The notes beneath the pieces were generated by a model that saw only the letters and a list, made by a program, of their open reading frames with translations, was not told the origin of the DNA and did not search any database. The position numbers and the translations under genes were made by a program. Shown here one piece after another: positions 26,560-36,800 of a stretch of DNA of 64,000 bases (positions are counted from its first letter, which is position 1; each line of letters starts with the position of its first letter). The stretch is taken from assembly GCA_001897425.1 (NCBI GenBank), contig MKSW01000022.1, forward strand, positions 49,846 through 113,845, written 5' to 3'. The stretch is from Actinobacteria bacterium 69-20. Its GTDB lineage: Bacteria > Actinomycetota > Actinomycetes > Mycobacteriales > Nakamurellaceae.

Positions 26560-28521
26560 ATGGGCCAAGCGGGCAGCACACGGCGCATGACGGTCGCACA
26601 GGCGCTCGCCACGTTCCTCGGCCACCAGTGGACCGTCGATGGCGACCACCGGGAGCGCACCGTCGCCGGCATCGTCGGGATCTTCGGGCACGGCAACGTG
26701 GCGGGACTGGGCCAGGCCATCGCCCAACTGAACAACGACCAGCCGGACCTGCTGCCCTACTACCAGGCGCGCAACGAGCAGGCGGCGGTGCACGAGGCCG
26801 TGGGCTACGCGCGCATGCACCGACGGCGCGGCACCCTAGCGGCCACCTCGTCCGTCGGCCCCGGCGCCACGAACATGCTCACCGGCGCGGCACTCGCCAC
26901 GGCCAACCGACTGCCCGCGCTACTGCTGCCCAGCGACACGTTCGCCACCCGGGTCGCCGAGCCCGTCCTGCAACAGATCGAGCTCTCGCACGACGCCGGC
27001 ATCACCGTGAATGACGCCTTTCGTCCCCTTTCCCGGTTCTTCGATCGGATAGTCCGTCCGGAGCAACTGTTCTCGGCCGCGCTCGGCGCGATGCGGGTGC
27101 TCACCGATCCCGCCGAGACCGGCGCCGTGACGATCGCCCTGCCCGAGGACGTGCAGGCCGAGGCGCTCGACGTGCCCGCCGAGTTCCTTGCCGACCGCGA
27201 GTGGCCGATCCGGCGGCCGCGGCCCGACCGGGACGCCCTGCGGCGCGCGGTCGCCGCGATCCGCCGCGCCGCCCGGCCGCTGATCGTGGCGGGTGGCGGG
27301 GTGCTGTACTCCGGGGCGGAACAGCAGCTGGCCGCGCTCGCCGAGACGACCGGGATACCGGTCGCCACCACCCAGGCGGGCGGCGGGTCGCTCCGCTGGG
27401 ACCACCCGCAGTACCTCGGCGGGATCGGCGCCACCGGGACCGCGGCGGCCAACCGCATCGCGGCGATCGCGGACGTCGTGATCGGGATCGGCATCCGCTA
27501 CAGCGATTTCACCACCGCATCCCGCTCGGCGTTCCAGGATCCGGGCGTCCGGTTCGTCAACATCAACGTCGTCGCCCTCGACGCGCACAAGCTCGGCAGC
27601 GATCTCCCGCTCGTCGCGGACGCCCGCGAGGCGCTCATCGAGATCGCCGGTGAACTTGCGGGTTTCACCATCGACCCGGACTATGGGCACCGGATTGCTG
27701 CCGAGAAGTCCGACTGGGAGAGGATTGTCGACGCCGCATTCGCGCCGTCGGGCCGCGCGCGGCCGGGACAGCCGGAGATCATCGGCGCGGTCCGCGCCGC
27801 GTGCGCCGATCGTGACGTGATCGTGCAGGCGGCCGGATCGCTGCCCGGCGACCTGCACAAGCTCTGGCGGGTCGCCGACCCGCTCGGCTACCACGTGGAA
27901 TACGCCTACTCCTGTATGGGATACGAGATCGCGGGCGGGCTCGGTGCCAAGCGCGGTCTGCTGGCCGCCGGCGACGATCGGGATGTGATCGTGATGGTCG
28001 GCGACGGCTCGTACCTGATGCTGTCCTCGGAGCTGGCGACGATCGTCGCCGAGCGGATCAAGATCATCGTCATCATCGTGGACAACCAGGGTTTCGCGTC
28101 CATCGGCCACCTGTCCGAGACGGTCGGGTCCGGGAGGTTCGGCACCAAGTACCGCAGGTACGACGCGCCACGAAGAAACTTCGAGGGCGACGAGCTGCTG
28201 CCCGTCGACCTCGCGATGAACGCGCGCAGCTACGGGCTGGACGTGATCGACATTCCGCCCACGCCGAACGCCATCGAAGACCTGACAGCGGCTGTGGCGC
28301 AGGCGAAATCGTCCACTCAGAGCACCGTCATCCATATCGTGAGCGACCCCGAGATCTACGCCCCCGACGGGGAGGGGTTCTGGGACGTGCCGGTCGCGGA
28401 GGTGTCCGCCGTGGCCGCGACGCGGGCCGCGCGGCGCGAGTACGAGCAGCGGCGCGCGGTGATGCGGCCGCTGATCGGCCCCGCCGGCCCGATCGGCTCC
28501 GCCGACGGGGGTGCGACGTGA
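26560..28521 (+). CDS. iolD: 3D-(3,5/4)-trihydroxycyclohexane-1,2-dione acylhydrolase (ThDP-dependent)
   Basis: ThDP fold with NEQAAVHEAVGYAR, GDGSYLMLSSEL...; iol operon context. Confidence 0.92.
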   Translation: MGQAGSTRRMTVAQALATFLGHQWTVDGDHRERTVAGIVGIFGHGNVAGLGQAIAQLNNDQPDLLPYYQARNEQAAVHEAVGYARMHRRRGTLAATSSVGPGATNMLTGAALATANRLPALLLPSDTFATRVAEPVLQQIELSHDAGITVNDAFRPLSRFFDRIVRPEQLFSAALGAMRVLTDPAETGAVTIALPEDVQAEALDVPAEFLADREWPIRRPRPDRDALRRAVAAIRRAARPLIVAGGGVLYSGAEQQLAALAETTGIPVATTQAGGGSLRWDHPQYLGGIGATGTAAANRIAAIADVVIGIGIRYSDFTTASRSAFQDPGVRFVNINVVALDAHKLGSDLPLVADAREALIEIAGELAGFTIDPDYGHRIAAEKSDWERIVDAAFAPSGRARPGQPEIIGAVRAACADRDVIVQAAGSLPGDLHKLWRVADPLGYHVEYAYSCMGYEIAGGLGAKRGLLAAGDDRDVIVMVGDGSYLMLSSELATIVAERIKIIVIIVDNQGFASIGHLSETVGSGRFGTKYRRYDAPRRNFEGDELLPVDLAMNARSYGLDVIDIPPTPNAIEDLTAAVAQAKSSTQSTVIHIVSDPEIYAPDGEGFWDVPVAEVSAVAATRAARREYEQRRAVMRPLIGPAGPIGSADGGAT

Positions 28522-29462
28522 CCGGCCAGTACCCGTGCCCCGCCGTCGCCGGGGCCCCGGTGAGCTTCGGCGTGTTCGAGATGACCCCGGCCGGCGCGCC
28601 CATCATCCCGCCGGAAGAGATGCTGTCGATTCTGACGGAAAGCGGTTACGACGGCGTCGATCTCGGTCCGGTCGGATATCTCGGACGAGGCATGGAACTC
28701 CGCGAACGGCTGGCGCGGCACGGCCTGGAACTCGCCGGGGGGTGGATGCAGTTGCCGCTGAGTGACGATCGGTTGTTCAACGAATCGCTGCCGGTGCTGA
28801 CAGCGACTATCGGTATTTTTCATGACGCCGTGAACTGGTCCGGTACCGCAAGACCCCGGCATTTGCCGCTTCCGACGCTCGCCGACGCCGGGTCGGCCGC
28901 CCGCCGCGCCGCCCCCGGCCGCGGCGCTGAGGTCGACGCCCTCACCGACGCCGCGTGGCAACGGCTGGTTTCGAACGCGCAGCGCGCCGCGGACATCGTC
29001 CGGACAGCAGGGTTCGAGCCGACGTTCCACCACCATGCCGGCACCTACGTCGAGTCGCCCGACGAGATCGATCGCTTCCTGGGTGCCACCGACATCGGTT
29101 TGACGCTGGACATCGGGCATCTCGCGATCGCCGGCGGCGATCCGGTCGAAGCCCTGCACTGCTGGGGATCTCGGGTCAACCACCTGCATGTCAAGGACGT
29201 GGACCGCGCGATCCTGGATCGCGTGCTGGCGGCCGGCGGCGGCATGCCGGAGGTCTGGGCTTCCGGCGCGTTCACTGCCCTCGGGCGAGGCGATATCGAT
29301 CTACGCGCGGTGATGGACGCCGTCATGGCCGCCGGGTTCGACGGATGGATCGTCGTCGAACAGGATGTGCTGAACCCTCCCGGCGTCGACATCGCCGAGT
29401 TCGCGAAGGCGCGCGCGGCCGATCAGCGCGCCAGCCGCGACATGCTGCGGGAGTGGGTATGA
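28518..29462 (+). CDS. iolE: Myo-inosose-2 dehydratase-like TIM-barrel protein
   Basis: APVSFGVFEM, HHHAGTYVESPDEIDRFL, LTLDIGHLAIAGGDP; overlaps the iolD stop. Confidence 0.88.
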   Translation: MTGQYPCPAVAGAPVSFGVFEMTPAGAPIIPPEEMLSILTESGYDGVDLGPVGYLGRGMELRERLARHGLELAGGWMQLPLSDDRLFNESLPVLTATIGIFHDAVNWSGTARPRHLPLPTLADAGSAARRAAPGRGAEVDALTDAAWQRLVSNAQRAADIVRTAGFEPTFHHHAGTYVESPDEIDRFLGATDIGLTLDIGHLAIAGGDPVEALHCWGSRVNHLHVKDVDRAILDRVLAAGGGMPEVWASGAFTALGRGDIDLRAVMDAVMAAGFDGWIVVEQDVLNPPGVDIAEFAKARAADQRASRDMLREWV

Positions 29463-29507
29463 CGCTGTTCGCGGCGCGGCGACGTGGGATCCGATGGGAG
29501 CGTTGAC

Positions 29508-30548
29508 ATGCACATCACCGTGATCGGAGCCGGCCGCATGGGCATGGCCCACATCGAGACCCTTGCCAGCCTGCCGGGGGTCGGCGAATTGTCGATCGCC
29601 GACCGGGACGCGGACCGGGCGCGCGCCGCCGTGGACCAGATCGCGGCGAACCGGATTCCCGCCCATGCCACGACGCGGGCCCGGGCGGTGCCCGTGGATG
29701 CGGCATTCGCCGACAGGGCCGACGGGCTGGTGATCGTGGCGCCGACGTCGGAGCACGCCGATCTGGTGATCCGTGCGATCGACTCCGGCATCCCGGTGTT
29801 CTGCGAGAAGCCCGTGGCGGAGAACGTGTCTCGCACCCGCCTCGTGGTCGAGCGCTGGGCGGGCGCGACGGTACCCGTGCAGATCGGGTTCCAGCGGCGC
29901 TTCGATCCCGGGTACGTGTCCGCCCGGGCAGCGCTGCAGGCCGGCGACCTCGGCTCCTTGCGCCGGGTACACCTCGTCACCGGTGACCCGAAACCGCCTG
30001 CCGCGGAATACATCCCGACCAGCGGGGGGATCTTCCGGGACTGCAGCGTGCACGATTTCGACATCCTGCGCTGGGTCACCGGACTGGAGGTCGACTATGT
30101 GTTCGCCGCCGGTGTGAATCGCGGCGCCGAGTTCTTCGGGGCCGCAGGCGATGTCGACGAGGTGGTGGCGATGATCGGGCTCGCCGACGGGACGCTCGCC
30201 ACTCTCCAGGCCTCGCGGTATAACGGGGCGGGCTACGACGTGCGCATGGAGCTTGCCGGGACTACAGCGCAGATCACGGTCGGCCTGGAGGAGCGCACAC
30301 CGATCCGCAGCGCCGAGGCCGGTGTTGCCTTCCCCACCGGGAAGCCGTGGCCGGACTTCCAGTCCCGCTTCCAGACGGCGTACCGCCGCGAGATGGAGAC
30401 GTTCCTCGACGTTGCGGCGGGCACGGTGCCCAGCCCGTGCACCCCACAGGACGCCCTGGCCGCGCTGTATATCGCCGAGGCCGCCGACCTGTCGCGACGG
30501 GAGCACCGCCCGGTCATGCTCGCGGAGGTGGGCGGCTCGCGCCCCTGA
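29508..30548 (+). CDS. iolG: Inositol 2-dehydrogenase-like Gfo/Idh/MocA oxidoreductase
   Basis: MHITVIGAGRMGMAHIETLA; CEKPVAENV; iol operon context. Confidence 0.9.
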   Translation: MHITVIGAGRMGMAHIETLASLPGVGELSIADRDADRARAAVDQIAANRIPAHATTRARAVPVDAAFADRADGLVIVAPTSEHADLVIRAIDSGIPVFCEKPVAENVSRTRLVVERWAGATVPVQIGFQRRFDPGYVSARAALQAGDLGSLRRVHLVTGDPKPPAAEYIPTSGGIFRDCSVHDFDILRWVTGLEVDYVFAAGVNRGAEFFGAAGDVDEVVAMIGLADGTLATLQASRYNGAGYDVRMELAGTTAQITVGLEERTPIRSAEAGVAFPTGKPWPDFQSRFQTAYRREMETFLDVAAGTVPSPCTPQDALAALYIAEAADLSRREHRPVMLAEVGGSRP

Positions 30549-30735
30549 CACGGCGCCCCCGACACGGCTCGCATCCCCGACACGGCCGCAGCGCCGGCAG
30601 TGCCCTAGACGCGCGGCTCGCGCGATAAGGCACAGCCCGAGAACAGCGTCATACTCGAAGAAACTCCCGGTCCGTGGCCGCATCCGGACACGACGGATCC
30701 TCAAGCCGCGATCGAAACCGGCCGAAGGACAGTAC

Positions 30736-32157
30736 ATGGTGGCGGTCTGGGCGCAGCAGGTACGGCCCGGTGCAGCCGTGTCGCCGGGCACACCGGGTCT
30801 CCCGGGAATGCCGGCCTGCTCTGACTGCGTCTACGACCGCACCCCGGCCGCCATCGACGAGCTCACCGGCCTGGCGAGCCGAGCCACCGTGATGCGCCGG
30901 CTCGCCGGGATGCTCGCGCGCCGCGCCGCACCCTGCCGACCGTCGTGCGTCTGGCTCGCGAACACCCAGATCGCCGTGCTTTTCTGCGACGTGGACCGGT
31001 TCCGCGTGATCAACGAGTCGCTGGGCCGGGACGCCGGCGACAAGCTCCTCGAGGTGGTGGCGCGTCGTCTCGAATCGACGGTCGAGCACGAATGCGCGGA
31101 GCGGGCGATGGTCGGCCGGGTGGCCTCGGACGAGTACGTCGTGATCTGCGACAGCGTCGAGGACGGGGAGGCCGCGCTACGGCTGGCCTCGCGCATCCAC
31201 GGCACGTTCATCGAGCCGGTGCAGTTGGGCGACGATCGGCTCAAGGTGCGCGTCTCGATCGGCGTGGCATTGGCCACCGAGACGGCCGCCGACGCGGAAT
31301 CGCTGCTGCGGCACGCGGAGGCCGCGGCAGCGCGGGCGAAATCCGAGGGCCGGGACCGGATCGAGACGTTCGACTCCGGGATGCAGCGGCGCGCACAGGA
31401 CCGGCTGCGCACGGAGCTGTCGCTGGCCGGCGCCTGCAACCGCGGCGAGATGCTGCTGCACTATCAGCCGATCCTGAACCTGGCAGAGCAGCGGGTGACC
31501 GGTCTGGAGGCGCTCGCGCGCTGGCAGCACCCCGAGCGCGGCCTGGTGCCGCCCGCCGAGTTCATCCCGCTCGCAGAGGAGACTGGGCTGATCCGGCAGC
31601 TCGGCGACTGGGTGATGGAAGAGGCATGGGCGCAGTGCCGGGAATGGAACCGCGCCGGCGCGCACGTCAATGTGGGCATCAACATCTCCGCGCGACAGAT
31701 CAGCCAGGACGGTTTCGTGGAATCGGTGGCCGTACTTCTCGACCGGCTGGGCCCGGAGGTGCAGCCGCACATGGAGATCACCGAGTCGGTGCTGATGACG
31801 GACCCGGAGGCCTCGGCGCGCAAACTCGTGGAGCTGCGCGCGCTCGGGGTGCGGCTGTCGCTCGACGACTTCGGTACCGGGTACTCGTCGCTGGCGTACC
31901 TGCAGAAGTTTCCGGTGCACATCCTGAAGATCGACCGGTCGTTCGTCGCCGGCATCGAGCGAGATCCGCGCCAGCGGGCGATGGTGCAGGCGATGGTGCA
32001 GTTGGGGCACGCGCTGGATCTGTTGGTACTCGGCGAAGGCGTCGAGACCGAAGCGGAGCGGCGGGTTCTCGAGGACATCGGGTGCGATTTGTTGCAGGGC
32101 TTCCTGATCGCGCGGCCCACGCCGTCCGAGCGCTTGCCGGTTCCGGAGTTCCAGTAG
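30736..32157 (+). CDS. GGDEF-EAL protein with degenerate GGDEF and intact EAL
   Basis: VGRVASDEYVVI in place of GGDEF; EALARW, NISARQ, LDDFGTGYSSLAYLQ, DRSFV, EGVET conserved. Confidence 0.88.
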   Translation: MVAVWAQQVRPGAAVSPGTPGLPGMPACSDCVYDRTPAAIDELTGLASRATVMRRLAGMLARRAAPCRPSCVWLANTQIAVLFCDVDRFRVINESLGRDAGDKLLEVVARRLESTVEHECAERAMVGRVASDEYVVICDSVEDGEAALRLASRIHGTFIEPVQLGDDRLKVRVSIGVALATETAADAESLLRHAEAAAARAKSEGRDRIETFDSGMQRRAQDRLRTELSLAGACNRGEMLLHYQPILNLAEQRVTGLEALARWQHPERGLVPPAEFIPLAEETGLIRQLGDWVMEEAWAQCREWNRAGAHVNVGINISARQISQDGFVESVAVLLDRLGPEVQPHMEITESVLMTDPEASARKLVELRALGVRLSLDDFGTGYSSLAYLQKFPVHILKIDRSFVAGIERDPRQRAMVQAMVQLGHALDLLVLGEGVETEAERRVLEDIGCDLLQGFLIARPTPSERLPVPEFQ

Positions 32158-32280
32158 CGGCTCGCTACCGGCTGTGCTCGGCTCGCTCGGCGGCTCGGCT
32201 CGCTCGGCGGCTCGGCGGCGTGATCGGGGCGGTCGGGTAACGTGGTGCGCACTTTCGGTGACCGAATGGGGAGGCCGGCC

Positions 32281-33534
32281 ATGACCCGTCGTCTGGTTGC
32301 TGCGATCGGCGGCGTCGTCTTTGCGGCCGCGATGGCGGCTGCAGGTATGACGTCTATGACGTCGTTCGCGGCGAACGCCGCGGTGCCGGTGACGGCTGTG
32401 CCTGCTCTGTCGGCTCTATCGGGCATTACGCCCGCGGTGGGGGTGCACGCCGCGGCCGCGGTGGCGCCGCGCCCGCGGCTCGGTTCCGCGTTGCCCGACC
32501 GCATCGCGGGCGCCGACCGGTACGACACCGCGGCGAAGATCGCGGCCCAGTTCGGGCCTGCCGGAACGGTGGTCGTCGCGAACGGTTCGACGGAGAAGCA
32601 GGGTTTCGACGCGCTGTCGGCGAACTTCCTGGCGGGGGTGGTCGGTGCGCCGATCCTGCTGACGGGCGGCGCCTCGCTGCCTTCGGCGACCGCGGCCTCG
32701 ATCAAGTCCGTGCTACAGGGCTCCAGCGGGTCCGGCTACCAGGTCCTGGTGATGGGCAAGGCCGACTCGGTGTCGGACGCGGTGGTGGCGCAGATCAACG
32801 CGATCGTCCAGGCGCTCGCCGGCGACAAGGTGAACCACGTGGTGCGGGTGGCCGGCAGCTCCCGGTACGACACCGCCGTCGCTGCAGCTACTTTCAACGG
32901 CGACGACCCGACCGGGCATTGGGTTGGCTCATACACGATCGGCGATGGGTCGACCCTGGGTAAGACCGCGTTCCTCGTCTCGGGCGCCTCGAACGCCGAC
33001 GCGCTTGCGGCGGGCCCGATCTCGAACGCGCTGCGGATCCCGGTCTACTTGACTCCCGCGGACGCGCTGCCGGTGTCGGTAGCGGGCGCGCTGATGAGCC
33101 AGGGGATCAAGAACCTGATCGTGCTGGGCGGTGGCGATCGGGTGCCCGATGCCGTGGTGGCGCAGGCGAAGGCGGCGGGCGTGGCGACATCGGTGCGCAT
33201 CGCGGGCGGCGACCGGTATGAGACCGCTTCCAAGCTCTACGATTTCGCGCGATCCACGCTCGCCGACAGCGGGGGAGCGCACTACGGTTCGGCAGGGCCG
33301 TCGCCGGTGTTCCTGGCGAATGGGACGGTGGGCTTCCCGGATGCGCTCGCGGTGGGCCCGCTCGCGGCGCAGGGGCGTGCCGCACTGCTGACGACCGCAG
33401 CGGAAACGCTGCCGCCGGCTGCGGCGGCGTTTCTTACGAAGTACGCGTCGTCGGTGTCCGGGGTGACCGCGCTGGGTCAGGAGGCAACGGTGTCCGCCGC
33501 GGTGCTCGCGGCGGCGAAAGCCGTGGTGGGGTAA
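32281..33534 (+). CDS. Secreted cell-wall-binding repeat (CW_binding_2) protein
   Basis: Signal peptide; three repeats RIAGADRYDTAAKIA, RVAGSSRYDTAVAAA, RIAGGDRYETASKLY. Confidence 0.92.
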   Translation: MTRRLVAAIGGVVFAAAMAAAGMTSMTSFAANAAVPVTAVPALSALSGITPAVGVHAAAAVAPRPRLGSALPDRIAGADRYDTAAKIAAQFGPAGTVVVANGSTEKQGFDALSANFLAGVVGAPILLTGGASLPSATAASIKSVLQGSSGSGYQVLVMGKADSVSDAVVAQINAIVQALAGDKVNHVVRVAGSSRYDTAVAAATFNGDDPTGHWVGSYTIGDGSTLGKTAFLVSGASNADALAAGPISNALRIPVYLTPADALPVSVAGALMSQGIKNLIVLGGGDRVPDAVVAQAKAAGVATSVRIAGGDRYETASKLYDFARSTLADSGGAHYGSAGPSPVFLANGTVGFPDALAVGPLAAQGRAALLTTAAETLPPAAAAFLTKYASSVSGVTALGQEATVSAAVLAAAKAVVG

Positions 33535-33616
33535 TCCGGGCCTGCGGGGCGCCGATCGGGTCCGGTGGCGAACCCGCCCGGAAACCTGCGCCCCTGTTCG
33601 CGCGATACCCCCTTTG

Positions 33617-33757
33617 GGGTGTGAGTCCCGCAGCAGAATGCCCGAAATGACCCGGTTTTACACACACTCCGGCCTGAAGAATCCGAGCCAGGCCCGCGCC
33701 CCACCCTGCGGTGTGAGTCCTGCAGCCCAATGTCCGAATGGGCCAGGCTCTACGAAC
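33617..33757 (+). repeat. Two diverged copies of repeat family A (core) between convergent genes
   Basis: GGTGTGAGTCCCGCAGCAGAATGCCCGAAATGACCCGGTTTTACACACACTCC and GGTGTGAGTCCTGCAGCCCAATGTCCGAATGGGCC... Confidence 0.75.
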
Positions 33758-33864
33758 GCTTATTGCGCTGGTAGTGCTCCGAAGGCCCGCAGCATTCGCT
33801 GAACCTGGACCTTCTTGCGAATTGCGGTGGAATATACAAAGCTGAGTTCGGAAAGAGGGCGCAG

Positions 33865-36800
33865 CTACGGGGTGTTCAGCGAGACTGCTTGAGAGCCGGT
33901 TGTGCCATCCGCCGGCCCGACGACGGTCCCGGGGGTCGGTGTTGCGTAGGTCGTACCGCCGATGTCTACGGATGCAGCGACTGTGTACGTCTGGGCAGGG
34001 GTTAGACCGGAAATGGTCACTTGGCCACTCGTGGTTGTACCAGAAAGGTTTCCTGGACTCAGAGTGACAGTCGTCCCGTCGGGGACGTTGACCGCGGCGC
34101 CACCCACCCCCGTCGGAGTGGTGACCGTGAGCTTGATTGAACTGCTCGGCGTGGTGCAGGTGACTTTCAATGGGTTTCCGGTGGCGTCGAGGACGCAGTC
34201 GTAGCCGCTCGGTTTCGTGGTCAGATCGTAGGTCCATGTGCTGCCGGTGGTCAGCGTCAAGGAGGCTGCGCCGGTGCTGTCCGTCGTGGCCTCATGGCTA
34301 GCGGTCACCGGGTTCGTGGGAGCGCCGTCGGTACAACTCGCGGTGACGGTGCCAGTGACACCCGACGGAGGCGGTGTGACTCCATCGACGGTGAGCGCGA
34401 TGTCGACGCTTTCCGTCGCGGCCGCAAGGGTGAGCGGCGAATCTTGGGCTGTGGAGTTAGCCGTCAACGTGATGGTGGGATCAGTCGTGGGCGCTTTCCA
34501 TGCCGTCAAGCTGGAGAGGTTCGGGGACCAGGTGTATGTTCCTGCGGCGAGTGGAAGATAGATGGTCTCGGAGGCTGTCGATCCAGACATTGCCAGGGAC
34601 AAACTGGGCGCGCCTGTTGGCATCGCCGCAGTGCCGGTCCAAATATTGCCCGATACCGTTCCTGTCGGTGCAGCCACACAATCTGGTGTTTCGAAAGTGA
34701 GTTTGGGGGTGACGGCGACAGCGGTGACGGTGGCGGAGACGGGGCTCGTGGTGGAGGTGGACACGGTGATGCTGCCGGCGGCGAGAGGGAAGGGCGCGTT
34801 GCTCGCCGGCCCTGTGCCAGTTCCACCCGCCACGGAGGCCGTCCAGGTGCCCGTCGGGATCTGAAGGGAATTTGTGAGATATGGATCGTTCGCCGTTCCG
34901 GTGCCGCTGGCAATTGTGAATTGTTGATCACCGTCCGGCGATACGCGCCCGCCATTGCTGGTTTGGTGGAGGGTCACCGTTCCGGCCAACGGGGCGAGGC
35001 CGCTGGGCGCGGTGAGGGATAGCGATATCATCGCCGTCTGTTCCGGCATCTTGACAGACGTGGGCGTGACGGCGGTGCCGTAGGCGACCACAATTGGCCC
35101 GGCCACGGTCGTGACGTATCCGTCGCGGGTGACGACGACCTTGTAGGTGCCGTCGGCGATGTTCGTGAACTGGAACGTTCCGTCTGTGGCGGTCGATGTC
35201 GGTTGGACGGTACTGCCATTGAAATCGTTGACGGAGGGGCAGGTGGTCGACGTATCGCCTGCGCCTGTCGACGAGCACAGGTTGACGGTTGCGCCGTTGA
35301 TGACTTTTTGTCCGGCATCGTTTTCGGTGACGGTTCCCGTCACGGTGCTCGCATGAGATACGAGGTTGACAGTCTCATTTGTATCTGCACCCACCCCGAC
35401 CGACAGGCTCTTGCTCGCAATATCCGTGAAGTCCTTGTTCGGGAACGTGACGGAGTATGTATAAGCGCCAGGCGGGACGCCGTTGAATGTGAAGTAGTAA
35501 TTCGTTCCAGAGCCATGCGTCCGGGCGCATTGGGCCGAGGTGCCGCCCGCAGTGACAGATTTGCCGTCATTGCTCACGGTGCACGTCCACGTATGGGCAG
35601 CAGAATCCTTCAGCGTGACGATCGTCTTCGCCGGAGTGACGTCTTGCGAGCCGTTATTGAGATGAATGTTGACATTCACCGTGCTCGGAAGCAAGTGGAC
35701 CACGACAGTCGCACATACCTTGCTATTGAACGTCGCATTGCCGGTAGTGGGCCTGACGCATCCGAGCCAACTGTGTGTGCCGTCCGCGGCACTCGGGCTG
35801 ACGGCCGTAATGACATACGGCGTCGCCGAGGTACAGGTCACCGAGGCCCCATTGTCATCGACGCACGAGATCGTGACCGTCGCATTGAGGGCGACATATC
35901 CCGGCGGCGACGCGGTGAGCGCCCACGTGCCGCCCTTTAATCCGTCGTTGCCGATCGTTCCGGTGAGGCTCAGTTCGCCATTGGATCCAGACGTCGCCGT
36001 AAAGGTGGTGCTGCTTTGCTTTGCCGTGATCGTGACGTTCGGAAGGTTCTGGGTTCCGATCGGGGTAGTGCCGGTCAGCGGCATCGTGTCCCAGACGACG
36101 GAACCATCGATGCTGCCGAGCGCTGTCAGCGTCACCGTGCAGGTGGTGACACCGCCCGCTCCGAGGTGCAGACCGGGTGTCGTCGCGCCATTATCGCAGG
36201 TGACCTGGCTGTTGGCCGGGTTGTTTGTCGTGCTCTTGCCATCGACGGTGAGCGATGCGTAGCCGGCCGCGTGAATGGTGGCCGAGTAGCTGCCGTTCGG
36301 GTCCAGTTGTAGTTGGCTGTACGTGTAGCTGCTGGTCGAGGAGTCCAACTGCACTGTGCTGGACGTGACGTTGGTGCCCTGGAAGGTGATTTGCGCCCCG
36401 GGCACCGCAGGGTTTCCGGTGGCGTTCGACTGGAACTTCAACGCCAGTGTTGTCGACGCCTTGAGCGCGATCGTGGCGAGGGTGCATGTCGGCTCGCCCG
36501 CGCCGGTCGGATTACACGTGAACGAAATGTTCTGCTGGGTGAGGTAATTGTTCAACTGCGCCGTGATCACGTACGGCGTCGCGCCCGAGGTCACGACGTT
36601 TGTCGGCTGCGCAATACCTCCCTTGGTTTCGGTCCAGGTCAGGTTGCCGTCCTTGTCCGACTGGAGATTCACGGTGCCTGCACCGGAGGGGCCGCCGCTC
36701 ACGGTGAACTGCACCCCGGAGAGGTCGCTGAGGGTTGGCGTGGCGGTGACCGTCCCGCTGAACGACGGCATGCGGTTGAGCGTGATAGCAGGTGGCGCGC

